DNA from: Phocaeicola abscessus CCUG 55929 | GTDB taxonomy: Bacteria; Bacteroidota; Bacteroidia; Bacteroidales; Bacteroidaceae | Length of the DNA stretch: 64,000 bases | Assembly: GCF_000312445.1 (NCBI RefSeq) | Contig: NZ_HE997182.1 | Location: 432,689-496,688 of the forward strand | Direction: 5' to 3' | Shown here: positions 10,320 through 19,652 of the stretch, piece by piece | How the letters are laid out: the number at the start of each line of letters is the position of its first letter | Numbering within the stretch: the stretch's first letter is position 1 | The notes under the pieces: generated by a model | The model's input: only the letters and a program-made list of their open reading frames with translations | The model's database searches: none | Told to the model about the DNA's origin: nothing | Position numbers and translations under genes: made by a program

Positions 10320-10949
10320 TTATCTTTTGAAAAAGAGGCTGCGGACGTTTTCATCTATCCGTTTCAACAGCGCTTCGTAAGAGAGATTCTTCCTTTCCGA
10401 AATACCTCGTATGACGGTTCGGATACCGGCCGTGCCCTCGTCGGTCTCCGTCAGCAACCGATCTTCGGGAATCATTTGTAAGACGGCAGTTTGATACCGT
10501 TCGCCGAATGACAGGTAACACTCTTCATTCAACAACCTTTCTGCAATAAACGGATTATTCCGGAACCCGTGTACGATCCAGGGCATTTTCGGCTTCAACT
10601 CTCTCTTCAATTGAATGAGTTCGTTGAAACATTTCACACAATGGATAATCAAGGGCTTCCTCCATTCTTCGCTCAACTCGATCTGGCGTTCGAAGACAGT
10701 CTTCTGAAGCGCCATATTTCCCGCGGCAAAGCGATCTAATCCCGCTTCTCCGACGGCCAAGACCGTCGGGATCGACACGATTTCCTTTACCAAAAGAAAT
10801 TCCGGTTCCCAATCCTCTTTCACTTGCCAAGGATGAATGCCGACGGAATAGTAAAATCCCTTCTCCCGACGGAAACCGCCCGCCGGTACATTCCAAATGC
10901 TCTCTTCCGGAATCGCAGGTCGATGATGGGTATGAACATCGATTAACAT
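10320..10949 (-). CDS. TatD-family metal-dependent hydrolase
   Basis: 209 aa, shorter than the usual ~260 aa TatD. The metal-binding HxH opens the protein (MLIDVHTHH), followed by GIHPW, GEAGLD and IHCVK motifs and a terminal TETDE motif. The family comprises DNA exonucleases and other amidohydrolase-like enzymes; the precise substrate is not predictable. The start at 10949 is chosen because the HxH must be N-terminal; the longer open frame upstream runs through yidD in another frame. It lies 10 bp after yidD. Confidence 0.88.
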   Translation of the reverse strand: MLIDVHTHHRPAIPEESIWNVPAGGFRREKGFYYSVGIHPWQVKEDWEPEFLLVKEIVSIPTVLAVGEAGLDRFAAGNMALQKTVFERQIELSEEWRKPLIIHCVKCFNELIQLKRELKPKMPWIVHGFRNNPFIAERLLNEECYLSFGERYQTAVLQMIPEDRLLTETDEGTAGIRTVIRGISERKNLSYEALLKRIDENVRSLFFKR

Positions 10950-10959
10950 GGCATACGGA

Positions 10960-11223
10960 TTAAGGAACAGGATCGTACCCAGAGCCGCCCCAAGGGTGAC
11001 AGCGAAGAATCCGACGTATGGCCAAGTACAGGCCCTTGATCGGGCCATGCTTCCCGATCGCTTCGATCGCATATTGAGAACAGGTCGGCGTAAACCGGCA
11101 CGAAGGCGCCGTGAAAGGCGAGATATACCGCCGGTAAAAGTAAATGGGAAGCAAGAGTACACTCGCGACGCATTTCATCGAAAATTCCCAGGTTTTCCTC
11201 AAGACGATCCACGTTTTTCTCAT
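10960..11223 (-). CDS. yidD: Membrane protein insertion efficiency factor YidD
   Basis: 87 aa. It contains the family hallmark [15 protein letters not shown] and the ending [12 protein letters not shown], preceded by an amphipathic N-terminal helix (YRRYISP). YidD helps YidC insert proteins into the inner membrane. It overlaps rnpA by 4 bp, the usual rnpA-yidD order. Confidence 0.96.
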   Translation of the reverse strand: MRKTWIVLRKTWEFSMKCVASVLLLPIYFYRRYISPFTAPSCRFTPTCSQYAIEAIGKHGPIKGLYLAIRRILRCHPWGGSGYDPVP

Positions 11224-11615
11224 GCTATACGCTCCCTTATGTAACGCAACAATTTCTCCACTTTTGCATCCACCTCTTCCGAGGGATGGATTTTATCATC
11301 AAGCCAAATAAAAGCCGCGATCAGTTGCTGAGATTGTTCTGCCAGCTTGTCCAACAACAGATATTTATGCTTCCGATAGGCTTCGCGAATTTGACGTTTG
11401 ATGCGGTTCCGTTTGACTGCCTGCTTAAAATGTTTTTTAGAAACGCAGATCAACACGGAAACATCGGCGCGCCCCTCGACCGCATCCAATCTTCTATAAA
11501 CCACCCGCAAAGGAAAGGAAGGGAAAGATCCATTCCCTCCGGCAAACAGTTGATCAATCAACAGCTTGCTGGTTAATCTCTCTCTTTTACCTAACGTATG
11601 CGGACGTTCTTTCAT
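11220..11615 (-). CDS. rnpA: Ribonuclease P protein component
   Basis: 131 aa from the chosen start [13 protein letters not shown]. The diagnostic RNR-type motif is present as [14 protein letters not shown], after a typical N-terminal region. It binds the RNase P RNA and aids 5' maturation of tRNAs. The open frame extends to 11666, but the homologous N-terminus begins near LGKRERL, so 11615 is preferred. In many bacteria rnpA follows rpmH; here it follows hemD in the metK run. Confidence 0.95.
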   Translation of the reverse strand: MKERPHTLGKRERLTSKLLIDQLFAGGNGSFPSFPLRVVYRRLDAVEGRADVSVLICVSKKHFKQAVKRNRIKRQIREAYRKHKYLLLDKLAEQSQQLIAAFIWLDDKIHPSEEVDAKVEKLLRYIRERIA

Positions 11616-11703
11616 GACTAAAACAAAAACCGAAAGTTTCGAATGCAAAATTAAAAAGTTATGCATACAAAACCTTCGGTCTTATCTATAAATCCGAAAA
11701 GAA

Positions 11704-12453
11704 TTAATCTTTATTGTGCTCCTTGATGAACAAATCGAGTGCCGCCGTAATGGAGGGAACTTCCGCCGTACCGGCCTGCAAGTCCAACCTCAAACCTGCA
11801 TCTCTGATAGCCTTCGCCGTCGCCGGACCAAAGCAGCCGATAGCTACTTTTCGCTGATCGAACTTCGGAAAGTTCTTTACTAAGGTGTGCACGCCGGCCG
11901 GCGTAAAGAGCAACAGCATATCGTAATCGATATGTTCGTCGGGAGTAAAATCCACACTGACGGTCCGGTACATGATCGCTTCGGTATGTTGAATCCGATT
12001 CTCGTCCAAAGCGTTCCTTATCTCATCGGTATGCGTATCCGACATCGGCACGAAATATTTCTCCGCATTGTGCTTTACAATCACAGGCAACAAATCGCAG
12101 AACTTTCCTGTCGGGCCGAAGAAGACTTTACGTTTCCGATACTGAACATATTTCTGAATATATAAAGCGATTGTCTCCGAAAGACAGAAATACTTCATCG
12201 TCTCCGGAACAGTAATACGAAGTTCGGAACACAATGTAAAGAAATGGTCAATGGCATGCCGTGAGGTGAATATAACCGCACTATGATCCAAAATAGATAC
12301 CTTCTGTTTTCTGAATTCCTTCACCGGCAATGACTCTACCTTAACAAATGGGCGAAAATCTATTTTCACTCCATACTTCTCAGCAATACTATAATAAGGC
12401 GACTTCTCCGAGGTCGGCTTAGGCTGAGAGACGAGAACCTTTTTAATCTTCAA
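11704..12453 (-). CDS. hemD: Uroporphyrinogen-III synthase
   Basis: 249 aa. Two-lobed HemD fold: the first lobe opens with KKVLVSQPKPTSEKSPY, the second has the phrases LLFTPAGVHTLVKNFP and GCFGPATAKAIRDAGL. It closes the linear tetrapyrrole to uroporphyrinogen III in heme/siroheme synthesis. Sequence conservation in this family is low, but these two segments and the Bacteroidetes context (after DUF4271, before rnpA) fit. It lies 14 bp after the DUF4271 gene. Confidence 0.9.
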   Translation of the reverse strand: MKIKKVLVSQPKPTSEKSPYYSIAEKYGVKIDFRPFVKVESLPVKEFRKQKVSILDHSAVIFTSRHAIDHFFTLCSELRITVPETMKYFCLSETIALYIQKYVQYRKRKVFFGPTGKFCDLLPVIVKHNAEKYFVPMSDTHTDEIRNALDENRIQHTEAIMYRTVSVDFTPDEHIDYDMLLLFTPAGVHTLVKNFPKFDQRKVAIGCFGPATAKAIRDAGLRLDLQAGTAEVPSITAALDLFIKEHNKD

Positions 12454-12467
12454 TTGTACTCAATTTT

Positions 12468-13265
12468 TTAAAACCAATAACTATCTACAAACACGACTCC
12501 TTTCCAGAGAATCAGATCTGGGAGAATTTCCAGGGCACAAAAGTACAAAATAAAATGTAAAACGTGGTGCAATTGGTTAAAAAAGTTTTTAAAACACTTA
12601 TATGCTAACAAAAATTTAGAAATAATGACAATGATGCCGGCAAAAATAAACGACAATTGAGAAGACAGATCAAAGAATACGATCAATAAAACAAGCGGAA
12701 AGAGTAAAAAACCTATCCAAATAATCACATTAAAATAAGCATTATTCCAAATCAACGTCTTTGCCTTGTTGAATAAAATCAAATTGACGCACGAATAAAC
12801 CAACCACTTCAAAAGAAAGTAAACCGTAAAAACGGCGATAGACGAAACCAATACAACCTGATGAGGAACACCATCGAAGACAGCGTTTGCATGATCGAAG
12901 AAATAATCGAAGAGGCAGAAGCCCGACAGTAAACAGGTTTGGAAAATAAGAACCAACGTATGACGCATATCCGAAGCTGTGGTATCGTCGAAAAGACTTC
13001 CCCGTTCCTTGGAAGAGAAAAAGTTCTTGAATTCTTCCATCAGGTGCCTTTTGCCATGAGAGAGCACGTACGAAACCAAAATAAAGCAAAGCAACAAAAC
13101 GTCGTTCACCATCCAATCGGAACGCAACTGATAGGGCAAAGACTCCCCCTCCATGCCGGGTTGCTCGGTAGAAGAGCGAGCCTGCTTTATCAGTGCGTTT
13201 TCCGTTTCGTTCCGATATTCGTTATAACAATGAAAGGAGTACGATATTTCGGGTGTTTCGTTCAT
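12468..13265 (-). CDS. DUF4271 membrane protein
   Basis: 265 aa from MNETPEIS. About seven hydrophobic stretches follow a polar N-terminus, matching the Bacteroidetes-specific DUF4271 family that habitually precedes hemD. Function unknown; the fixed neighbourhood hints at a role tied to heme synthesis or the envelope, but that is inference. The start at 13265 places it 4 bp after metK. The longer open frame overlaps metK. Confidence 0.85.
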   Translation of the reverse strand: MNETPEISYSFHCYNEYRNETENALIKQARSSTEQPGMEGESLPYQLRSDWMVNDVLLLCFILVSYVLSHGKRHLMEEFKNFFSSKERGSLFDDTTASDMRHTLVLIFQTCLLSGFCLFDYFFDHANAVFDGVPHQVVLVSSIAVFTVYFLLKWLVYSCVNLILFNKAKTLIWNNAYFNVIIWIGFLLFPLVLLIVFFDLSSQLSFIFAGIIVIISKFLLAYKCFKNFFNQLHHVLHFILYFCALEILPDLILWKGVVFVDSYWF

Positions 13266-13269
13266 CGCA

Positions 13270-14562
13270 TCATAGGTCAAACGCGTCTCTGATTTTATCG
13301 ACGTAATCCAGCTTCTCCCAAGTAAATAATTCCACGTCGACCGTTTTCGTTTCGTGGTAAAGCGAACGGAACGTCTTTCGCACTTGTTGTGGAGTACGTC
13401 CCACATGACCGTAAGAAGCTGTTTCTTCATAAATAGGATGGCGCAATTTCAATCGCTCTTCGATCGCCTTGGGGCGAAGATCGAATAATCGGCCGATCCG
13501 TTCTGCGATTTCGCCGTCGGTCAAATCAACATGACTCCGACCGTAAGTATTCACGTAAATATTTATCGGCTCGGCTACTCCGATAGCATACGAAAGCTCG
13601 ACCGACATTTCGTCGGCCACGCCGGCCGCTACCATATTCTTTGCAATATGCCGGGCGGCGTAAGCAGCACTTCGGTCGACCTTGCTCGGATCCTTTCCCG
13701 AGAAGGCGCCTCCGCCGTGAGCGCCTTTACCCCCATACGTATCTACGATAATCTTCCGTCCCGTCAGCCCCGTATCTCCATGCGGGCCGCCGATGACGAA
13801 CTTACCCGTCGGATTCACGAAATATTTGATTTGCTTATTAAACAAAGCGACGATTTCAGGCGCATGAATTTCCTCTTTCACGCGGGGAATCAGGACATGG
13901 ATCACATCTTCGCGGATCTTTGCCAGCATCTCCTCGTCGGCTTTCATCCGCGCTTGGGCCGTATCCTCGTTGGGAAGAATAAATTCGTCATGTTGGGTTG
14001 AAATAACAATCGTATCGATACGAACCGGCTTACCCCTGTCATCGTATTCGACCGTCACCTGACTCTTCGCATCCGGACGGAGATAAGTCATGATTTTTCC
14101 TTCTTTTCTGATCGCCGTCAAGGTCCGCATCAAATGATGCGCCAAGTCTAAGGGCAAAGGCATGTAATTTTCCGTCTCGTTCGTCGCGTAACCGAACATC
14201 ATGCCCTGGTCGCCGGCACCTTGATCCATCGGATCTTCACGTACCACCCCGCGATGGATATCCGGACTTTGCTCATGAATAGCGGAAAATACGCCGCACG
14301 AATTCCCGTCGAACATATACTCACCTTTGGTATAACCGATACGGTTGATCACCTCGCGAGCGACGCGTTGCATATCGATATAGGCTTCCGATTTCACTTC
14401 GCCTGCCAACACCACCTGTCCGGTAGTGACCAGCGTTTCACAAGCAACTTTGGAATTAGGATCGAACGCCAGCAGCTTGTCGAGGATAGCGTCCGATATT
14501 TGATCGGCCACTTTGTCGGGATGTCCTTCTGACACCGACTCGGATGTAAATAAATACCCCAT
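13270..14562 (-). CDS. metK: S-adenosylmethionine synthetase
   Basis: 430 aa. It makes S-adenosylmethionine from methionine and ATP. Signatures: [17 protein letters not shown] near the N-terminus, [13 protein letters not shown] for methionine/ATP binding, and the phosphate loop [19 protein letters not shown]. The protein is a little longer than the E. coli enzyme and typical of Bacteroidetes. It is the first gene of a run with DUF4271, hemD, rnpA, yidD and tatD. A SAM-II-like riboswitch in its leader suggests feedback by its own product. Confidence 0.98.
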   Translation of the reverse strand: MGYLFTSESVSEGHPDKVADQISDAILDKLLAFDPNSKVACETLVTTGQVVLAGEVKSEAYIDMQRVAREVINRIGYTKGEYMFDGNSCGVFSAIHEQSPDIHRGVVREDPMDQGAGDQGMMFGYATNETENYMPLPLDLAHHLMRTLTAIRKEGKIMTYLRPDAKSQVTVEYDDRGKPVRIDTIVISTQHDEFILPNEDTAQARMKADEEMLAKIREDVIHVLIPRVKEEIHAPEIVALFNKQIKYFVNPTGKFVIGGPHGDTGLTGRKIIVDTYGGKGAHGGGAFSGKDPSKVDRSAAYAARHIAKNMVAAGVADEMSVELSYAIGVAEPINIYVNTYGRSHVDLTDGEIAERIGRLFDLRPKAIEERLKLRHPIYEETASYGHVGRTPQQVRKTFRSLYHETKTVDVELFTWEKLDYVDKIRDAFDL

Positions 14563-14644
14563 ATTGAATAAAGAATTAAGATGTAACTAATAAATTAATT
14601 CGGTTATCAAACGGGGACAAATAAGAGTAGAAGTACGTAGAAAA

Positions 14645-14699
14645 TAATAGGTTTTAGCATTTTTTTCCGTGGTTGCAAGCTACTCAAATCTTTCCACTG
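14645..14699 (-). promoter_or_regulatory. SAM-II-like riboswitch upstream of metK
   Basis: On the minus strand P1 is GTGG (14694-14697) with CCAC (14669-14672). L1 carries GATTTGAGTAGCTTGCAA, close to the SAM-II core, including the invariant TTGCAA before the 3' strand of P1. A purine-rich spacer leads to the conserved ATGCTAAAA. The L1 segment AGTAG can pair with CTATT (14646-14650) directly after GCTAAAA, giving the expected H-type pseudoknot. The matches to the SAM-II core are from memory of the family. Position just after a -7 element and before metK strongly supports the call. Confidence 0.78.
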
Positions 14700-14714
14700 T
14701 TCGTTAACAACCGC

Positions 14715-14722
14715 AAAGATAA
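14715..14722 (-). promoter_or_regulatory. -7 element of metK promoter
   Basis: Minus strand TATCTTTG. The predicted start of transcription (~14708) lies about 10 nt before the SAM-II-like aptamer. The -33 element is not obvious; a perfect inverted repeat (14731-14749) covers its position. Confidence 0.55.
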
Positions 14723-14730
14723 GCAATAAT

Positions 14731-14749
14731 TAGCATACCTGATGCTAAA
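14731..14749. promoter_or_regulatory. Inverted repeat over the metK -33 region
   Basis: TTAGCAT and ATGCTAA flank the 5-nt spacer ACCTG, a perfect 7-bp dyad. It sits where the -33 box of the metK promoter should be, so it may be an operator. It could also end transcription coming from folK. Confidence 0.4.
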
Positions 14750-14800
14750 TTCTTTTAAAACAATAAAAACATAAGTTTAAAATAAGGCTCAGAATATCAT

Positions 14801-15268
14801 TCCTTTTCGGAAAACGACCAAACCTGTCGCAGGTCGAAGTAATTCCGAACGGAAAACGATCGAACCTGTCGCAGGTCGGAGCTATTCCGAACGGAAAACA
14901 ATCAAACCTGTCGCAGGTCGGAGCTATTCCGAACGGAAAACGATCGAACCTGCCGCAGGTCGGAACAATTCCGAACGGAAAACAATCAAACCTGCCGCAG
15001 GTCGGAACAATTCCGAACGGAAAACAATCAAACCTGTCGCAGGTCGAAGCTATTCCGAACGGAAAACGATCGAACCTGCCGCAGGTCGAAGTAATTCCGA
15101 ACGGAAAACAATCAAACCTGTCGCAGGTCGGAGCTATTCCGAACGGAAAACAATCAAACCTGTCGCAGATCGAAGCTATTCCGAACGGAAAACGATCGAA
15201 CCTGCCGCAGGTCGGAACAATTCCGAACGGAAAACGATCGAACCTGTCGCAGGTCGGAACAATTCCGA
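14801..15268. repeat. 42-bp tandem repeat array, 11 units
   Basis: Eleven head-to-tail units of exactly 42 bp run from 14801 to 15262, with a partial TTCCGAA at the end. Every full unit has a TTCCG-AA-CGGAA dyad and an ACCTG-YCG-CAGGT dyad (one broken by a G to A change in unit 9). The short segment between them is either CGATCG (five units) or CAATCA (five units), with CGACCA in the first. The 42-bp period keeps one minus frame open, giving an artificial repeated 14-residue peptide. It lies between metK and folK. Confidence 0.95.
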
Positions 15269-15349
15269 ATAAGATCGGATATACAAAAACTAAATACAGG
15301 ATAAATTCGTCCCCGTCGGATATTGAAAAGCGAAGAAAAGAAGAGTTGC

Positions 15350-15826
15350 TCAATGGATAACCTTCGTATATTCCGTATACAACTCTCTTACCGTCTTCCT
15401 CATAATCGGATGAAAGGCATCCGGAGCGATCTCGACCAAGGGTTCAAGGACAAAACGGCGTTCTTCCATCAAGGGGTGAGGAATTTCCAACTTCTCGCTC
15501 TCGATGATCTGTTCGCCATAAAGCAGGATATCTATATCGATAAGGCGATCGGTATACGTCCCGGCAATGCTCTTCGCTGTTCGTCCCATCTTTCTTTCGA
15601 TACACTGTGTCGCTTCGAGCAATGCTACAGGCGAAAGGGTTGTCCGAACGCCACAAGCCGCATTCAAGAAAGTATGGGAAGAAGCAAAGCCCCACGGAGC
15701 GGTAACATAAAAAGCGGAAAGGGTAATGACTTGCCCTATTCGCTTTTTTATTTCTTCTACAGCTAATTGCAAATGGCGTTCCCTCTCCCCTAAATTAGCG
15801 CCTAAAGCCAAATAAGCGACTTCCAT
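15350..15826 (-). CDS. folK: HPPK, 6-hydroxymethyl-dihydropterin pyrophosphokinase
   Basis: 158 aa. It transfers pyrophosphate from ATP to hydroxymethyl-dihydropterin in folate synthesis. Motifs: LALGANLGERERHLQ at the N-terminus, the PWG segment, ERKMGR, and the metal-binding DRLIDIDIL stretch, then PHPLMEERRFVLEPL. Normal length. Last gene of the minus-strand operon that begins near 20548; queA ends 8 bp upstream. Confidence 0.96.
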   Translation of the reverse strand: MEVAYLALGANLGERERHLQLAVEEIKKRIGQVITLSAFYVTAPWGFASSHTFLNAACGVRTTLSPVALLEATQCIERKMGRTAKSIAGTYTDRLIDIDILLYGEQIIESEKLEIPHPLMEERRFVLEPLVEIAPDAFHPIMRKTVRELYTEYTKVIH

Positions 15827-15833
15827 CCTCGCT

Positions 15834-16889
15834 CTATTTGTTAAGCACTAACATGGCATCGCCGTAAGTACCGAACTTATAGTCGGTTACCAAAGCCTCC
15901 TCATAGGCACGCATGATCAGATCGTACCCTCCAAAGGCGCAAGTGAGCATCAACAATGTGGAGTAGGGCAGTTGGAAATTACTAATCATGCTGTTAGCCA
16001 AGGTGAACTCGTACGGAGGGAAAATGAACTTATTCGTCCATCCTTCGAACTCTTTCAGTCGCTCGTCGGTACCTACTGCCGTCTCGATAGCTCGCATCAC
16101 CGTCGTGCCTACGGCACAGACACTTTTTCCTGCGGCTTTCGCTTTATTGACCGTATCGCAGGCTTCCCTCGTAATGAACATTTGTTCCGAATCCATCTTA
16201 TGTTTGGTCAGGTCCTCGACATCGATGTCCCGGAAATTACCTAATCCTGCGTGCAAAGTAATGAAAGCAAAGTCGATGCCTTTGATCTCCAAGCGTTTCA
16301 TCAATTCCCGACTGAAGTGCATACCGGCCGTAGGGGCCGTCACCGCTCCCTCGTTTTTGGCGAAAATACATTGGAAGCGTTCGGAATCTTCCGGTTCTAC
16401 CGCCCGGTCGATGAAATTAGGCAAGGGGGCTTCTCCCAAGGCATAGAGAGCTTTTTTGAACTCGTCGTGAGGTCCATCGTATAAGAAGCGAAGCGTACGA
16501 CCTCGAGAGGTCGTATTATCGATAACTTCGGCGACCATCGAGTCGTTTTCACCAAAGTAAAGCTTATTTCCGATACGGATTTTACGGGCAGGGTCGACCA
16601 ACACATCCCAAAGGCGGAACTGTTCATTCAATTCTCGAAGCAGGAAGACTTCGATCCGCGCACCCGTTTTCTCCTTATTGCCATAAAGACGTGCCGGGAA
16701 AACTTTGGTATCGTTAAAGATAAATACATCTTTATCATCAAAATAGTTCAAAACGTCCTTAAATGTCTTGTGTTCGATCTCGCCGGTCGATTTGTGAACC
16801 ACCATCAGTTTACACTCGTCTCTGAAATGTGTCGGATACAATGCTATTTTTTCTTCCGGCAGTTTAAATTTAAATTGTGAAAGTTTCAT
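15834..16889 (-). CDS. queA: tRNA preQ1(34) S-adenosylmethionine ribosyltransferase-isomerase
   Basis: 351 aa. QueA converts preQ1 at position 34 of tRNAs to epoxyqueuosine, using SAM as ribosyl donor. Family phrases: [20 protein letters not shown] near the start, [36 protein letters not shown] and [10 protein letters not shown]. Full length. It lies between truB and folK in the shared operon. Confidence 0.97.
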   Translation of the reverse strand: MKLSQFKFKLPEEKIALYPTHFRDECKLMVVHKSTGEIEHKTFKDVLNYFDDKDVFIFNDTKVFPARLYGNKEKTGARIEVFLLRELNEQFRLWDVLVDPARKIRIGNKLYFGENDSMVAEVIDNTTSRGRTLRFLYDGPHDEFKKALYALGEAPLPNFIDRAVEPEDSERFQCIFAKNEGAVTAPTAGMHFSRELMKRLEIKGIDFAFITLHAGLGNFRDIDVEDLTKHKMDSEQMFITREACDTVNKAKAAGKSVCAVGTTVMRAIETAVGTDERLKEFEGWTNKFIFPPYEFTLANSMISNFQLPYSTLLMLTCAFGGYDLIMRAYEEALVTDYKFGTYGDAMLVLNK

Positions 16890-16974
16890 GTTTCTATGAT
16901 CAATAAAAAACGATTATCTATCGATAATATGCAAAAATACGATTCTGAAGGAAGGGTTGTCAAGGATTTGGATG

Positions 16975-17715
16975 TTAAGAATCTTTAAACGCTTCAAATA
17001 AGTCGCCCTCCCGCTTTACCGTCTTTTCTACCTCTTGGGTGTTCAACCACGCGGGGAAATCGTCCATCTTCATACAATCGGCTAACGTCACCTTTCCTAT
17101 TCTGGTCCGTTGCAATGCGATCAGGTACGCTCCGCTATACAAGGCTTCTCCGATATCTCTGGCCAAAGCCCGGATATAGGTTCCTTTGCTGCAAACCACT
17201 CTTATCTTAATGGTCGGCATTCGATAATCGAGCAATTCCATCTCATCGATAACCAAAGTTTTCGGTTTCAACGTCACACTCTTTCCTTTCCTGGCTAATT
17301 CGTAGGCTCGTTCTCCGTCTATTTTGCAAGCGGAATAAGCCGGCGGGATCTGCTCAATACTTCCGATAAATCCGTTCAGTACTTCTTCTACCATCTCACG
17401 AGTGATATGGGCTGTCGGATAGGTAGCGTCTATGGGTTTTTCCAAATCAAAAGAGGGCGTTGTCGCACCCAGGCACAAGGTCGCGATATATTCTTTGGTA
17501 TGGTATTGGAATTCCTCGATACGTTTCGTCGCCTTCCCCGTGCAAACAATCATCACACCGGTAGCGAGCGGGTCGAGTGTCCCCGCATGTCCTACCTTGA
17601 TCTTCTTCACTCCGAGCTTGCGACTGATGTGATAGCGGATTTTGTTTACGACCGAAAAAGAAGTCCACCTCAACGGCTTATTCACATATAAAACTTCCCC
17701 TTCAATAAAGTTCAT
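16975..17715 (-). CDS. truB: tRNA pseudouridine(55) synthase
   Basis: 246 aa. It makes pseudouridine at position 55 in the T-loop of tRNAs. The catalytic Asp lies in HAGTLDPLATGVM; the phrases YSACKIDGERAYELAR and CSKGTYIRALARDIG are also present. The C-terminal extension typical of longer TruB proteins is short here, as usual in Bacteroidetes. It starts 6 bp after uppP. Confidence 0.97.
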   Translation of the reverse strand: MNFIEGEVLYVNKPLRWTSFSVVNKIRYHISRKLGVKKIKVGHAGTLDPLATGVMIVCTGKATKRIEEFQYHTKEYIATLCLGATTPSFDLEKPIDATYPTAHITREMVEEVLNGFIGSIEQIPPAYSACKIDGERAYELARKGKSVTLKPKTLVIDEMELLDYRMPTIKIRVVCSKGTYIRALARDIGEALYSGAYLIALQRTRIGKVTLADCMKMDDFPAWLNTQEVEKTVKREGDLFEAFKDS

Positions 17716-17721
17716 TCTCCC

Positions 17722-18522
17722 TCAGATTAAAGTAGAAATAACAGTGACCGCCCCGACGAGGGCGCAATAAAGAGCAAAGTAAATCAGCTTCCCTCTCTTT
17801 ACGAGATGAATCATCCACTTACATGCCAGACAACCGGAAGAGAAAGCCGCCAAGAAACCGATGATCAAAGCGGTTAGCGAAATGTTCGTCGATCCCTCCG
17901 CCGAAATTCTGACAATCTTCATTCCGTCCAATAACGCTTCTCCAAGAATGGGAGGTATAACCATCAAGAAAGAGAACTGAGCTAAGCTTTCCTTCTTATT
18001 GCCTAACATTAGGCCGGTAGCGATCGTACTTCCGGAACGGGACAATCCCGGCATCACCGCACATGCCTGAGCCAGACCGATGATAAAAGCATCCTTCCTG
18101 CTGATATGCGGCTTCCTTCGGGGGCGGGCATAATAAGAAAAAGCCAAGAGAGAGGCTGTCAAAAGCAACATCAGTCCCACTATCAGCAAACCCGAGCCAA
18201 AGATTTCCTCCACCTTATCCTTAAAGAAAACGCCTACGATGCCGATCGGTATCATAGAAACAAGGATATTGACGACATAGTCAGTTTCCTCATTCATTCG
18301 AAATTTAACCAGTCCACGGAATATCCAGTCGATCTCTTTTCGAAGAATCACCAACGTACTCAACACCGTTGCAATATGCACGGCGATCGTAAACGTCAGG
18401 TTATCCTCACCCTCTATGCCGAATAGAGCTGCGCCGATGGCCAAATGCCCGCTGCTGCTCACCGGCAAGTATTCCGTCAATCCCTGAATCAATCCGAGGA
18501 TCAAAGCTTCCAATCCATCCAT
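17722..18522 (-). CDS. uppP: Undecaprenyl-diphosphatase
   Basis: 266 aa integral membrane enzyme (BacA type) that recycles the undecaprenyl carrier used for peptidoglycan and other surface polymers. The active-site segments are [16 protein letters not shown] (residues ~15-30) and [14 protein letters not shown] (near residue 155). About eight hydrophobic helices are visible. It starts 9 bp after the DUF3098 gene, in the same operon. Confidence 0.97.
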   Translation of the reverse strand: MDGLEALILGLIQGLTEYLPVSSSGHLAIGAALFGIEGEDNLTFTIAVHIATVLSTLVILRKEIDWIFRGLVKFRMNEETDYVVNILVSMIPIGIVGVFFKDKVEEIFGSGLLIVGLMLLLTASLLAFSYYARPRRKPHISRKDAFIIGLAQACAVMPGLSRSGSTIATGLMLGNKKESLAQFSFLMVIPPILGEALLDGMKIVRISAEGSTNISLTALIIGFLAAFSSGCLACKWMIHLVKRGKLIYFALYCALVGAVTVISTLI

Positions 18523-18531
18523 TCTTAGCTG

Positions 18532-18774
18532 TTATTCTTTGTTCGCATCCTTATCCTCCGGCTTGCGAAGAATGCCATAAATCATAAATACAAAGCCGAG
18601 GAAGCACATCGCGGGGGCGACCTTGATACGGCGAACGCTAAAGATATCAGGTTGAAAAACCGTCTCCGTCGTACCGGGACCGGTCATCAAGACAAATCCC
18701 AAAATAACTATCGCCATCCCAACAGCCAATAAGATGAAGTTGATCTTATCAAAAGCAAATTTCTTTTTGTCCAT
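18532..18774 (-). CDS. DUF3098 small membrane protein
   Basis: 80 aa. Two hydrophobic helices (residues ~13-29 and ~50-66) are separated by a polar loop that begins with TGPGTTE and contains FSVRRI. This is the DUF3098 signature, a family nearly always found between ftsX and uppP in Bacteroidetes. Function unknown; its constant place suggests an envelope or division role, which is inference. It lies 5 bp after ftsX. Confidence 0.88.
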   Translation of the reverse strand: MDKKKFAFDKINFILLAVGMAIVILGFVLMTGPGTTETVFQPDIFSVRRIKVAPAMCFLGFVFMIYGILRKPEDKDANKE

Positions 18775-18779
18775 AGTTT

Positions 18780-19652
18780 CTATATGTAATAAAGGGCACT
18801 CGACTTCATTCGCAAGTATTTATTGATAGAGATATAAGAACACATTAAAGTTATCCATACGCCGAAGACGAACACGGAAGATATCACTATCAACAGGGTA
18901 GGCAGCGTTATGACGGCAATCAGTTCCGGCCAGTATCCGATCAAAGCATAAGCCATGCCGATTAGAGCCGCGTCGGCTAAGATTGCAGCTACTACTCCGA
19001 CCCATACATTCTTCCATAGGAAAGGACGACGAATAAAAGCCCAACTGGCGCCCACCAAGGTCATGGTATGAATGAGAAAACGCTTGGAATGAATGGCTAA
19101 CCGAATGGTATTGTTTATCAAGGCAAACGAAATAAGCGCCAGCAGAGTCGCCAATCCCAAGAGTCCAAAACTGATCTTACGTATATTGCTGTTCACCTCA
19201 TCCAACAGATCTTCAGGATAGTCGATCTCCAGCACTTTTTTATTTGAAAGGATTTCCTTTTCAATCCATCTCACGCTATCGGAATGGGTATAATCGGCTT
19301 TCAGCTTCACCTCAATACTCGACGAGAAAGGATTGTGCCCGATAAACTCAGCCGGATCGGTACCCATGGTTTCCGTTTGTTCTTTCAGCGCCAATTCTTT
19401 CGAAATGTACGCGCTTTCTTTCACATATGGCTTTTCGTTCAGCACTTTCTGGAAGGTCAGCGCTTCCGGTTCTTTCATGTCGTCGCTCAGCATAACGGTA
19501 AAGCTGATATTCTCCCGGACATATTTCGATAAGTTCTTCGCCGACAACACAAAGAATACAACCATGCCCAACAACAACAATACCAACATGGTACTGATGC
19601 TGGAAGTAATAAACTGCATATCGAAAAAAGAGGTTCGTTTCTTTGCCATCAT
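18780..19652 (-). CDS. ftsX: Cell division ABC transporter permease FtsX
   Basis: 290 aa. One N-terminal transmembrane helix is followed by an extracytoplasmic domain (with SDDMKEPEAL) and three C-terminal helices of FtsX/MacB type. FtsX pairs with FtsE to control peptidoglycan hydrolases; no ftsE is next to it here. The start at 19652 overlaps the stop of the methyltransferase gene (ATGA), and a second Met follows at 19649. The longer frame to 19718 lies inside the upstream gene. Confidence 0.93.
   Translation of the reverse strand: MMAKKRTSFFDMQFITSSISTMLVLLLLGMVVFFVLSAKNLSKYVRENISFTVMLSDDMKEPEALTFQKVLNEKPYVKESAYISKELALKEQTETMGTDPAEFIGHNPFSSSIEVKLKADYTHSDSVRWIEKEILSNKKVLEIDYPEDLLDEVNSNIRKISFGLLGLATLLALISFALINNTIRLAIHSKRFLIHTMTLVGASWAFIRRPFLWKNVWVGVVAAILADAALIGMAYALIGYWPELIAVITLPTLLIVISSVFVFGVWITLMCSYISINKYLRMKSSALYYI

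Noticed and set aside
14745..15353. A 202-codon minus-strand open frame of 14-residue repeats over the 42-bp array
   Set aside because: 42 is divisible by three, so one repeat frame stays open by itself. Composition (PFGI, CxRF) is not that of a known protein, and the dyads explain the DNA better.
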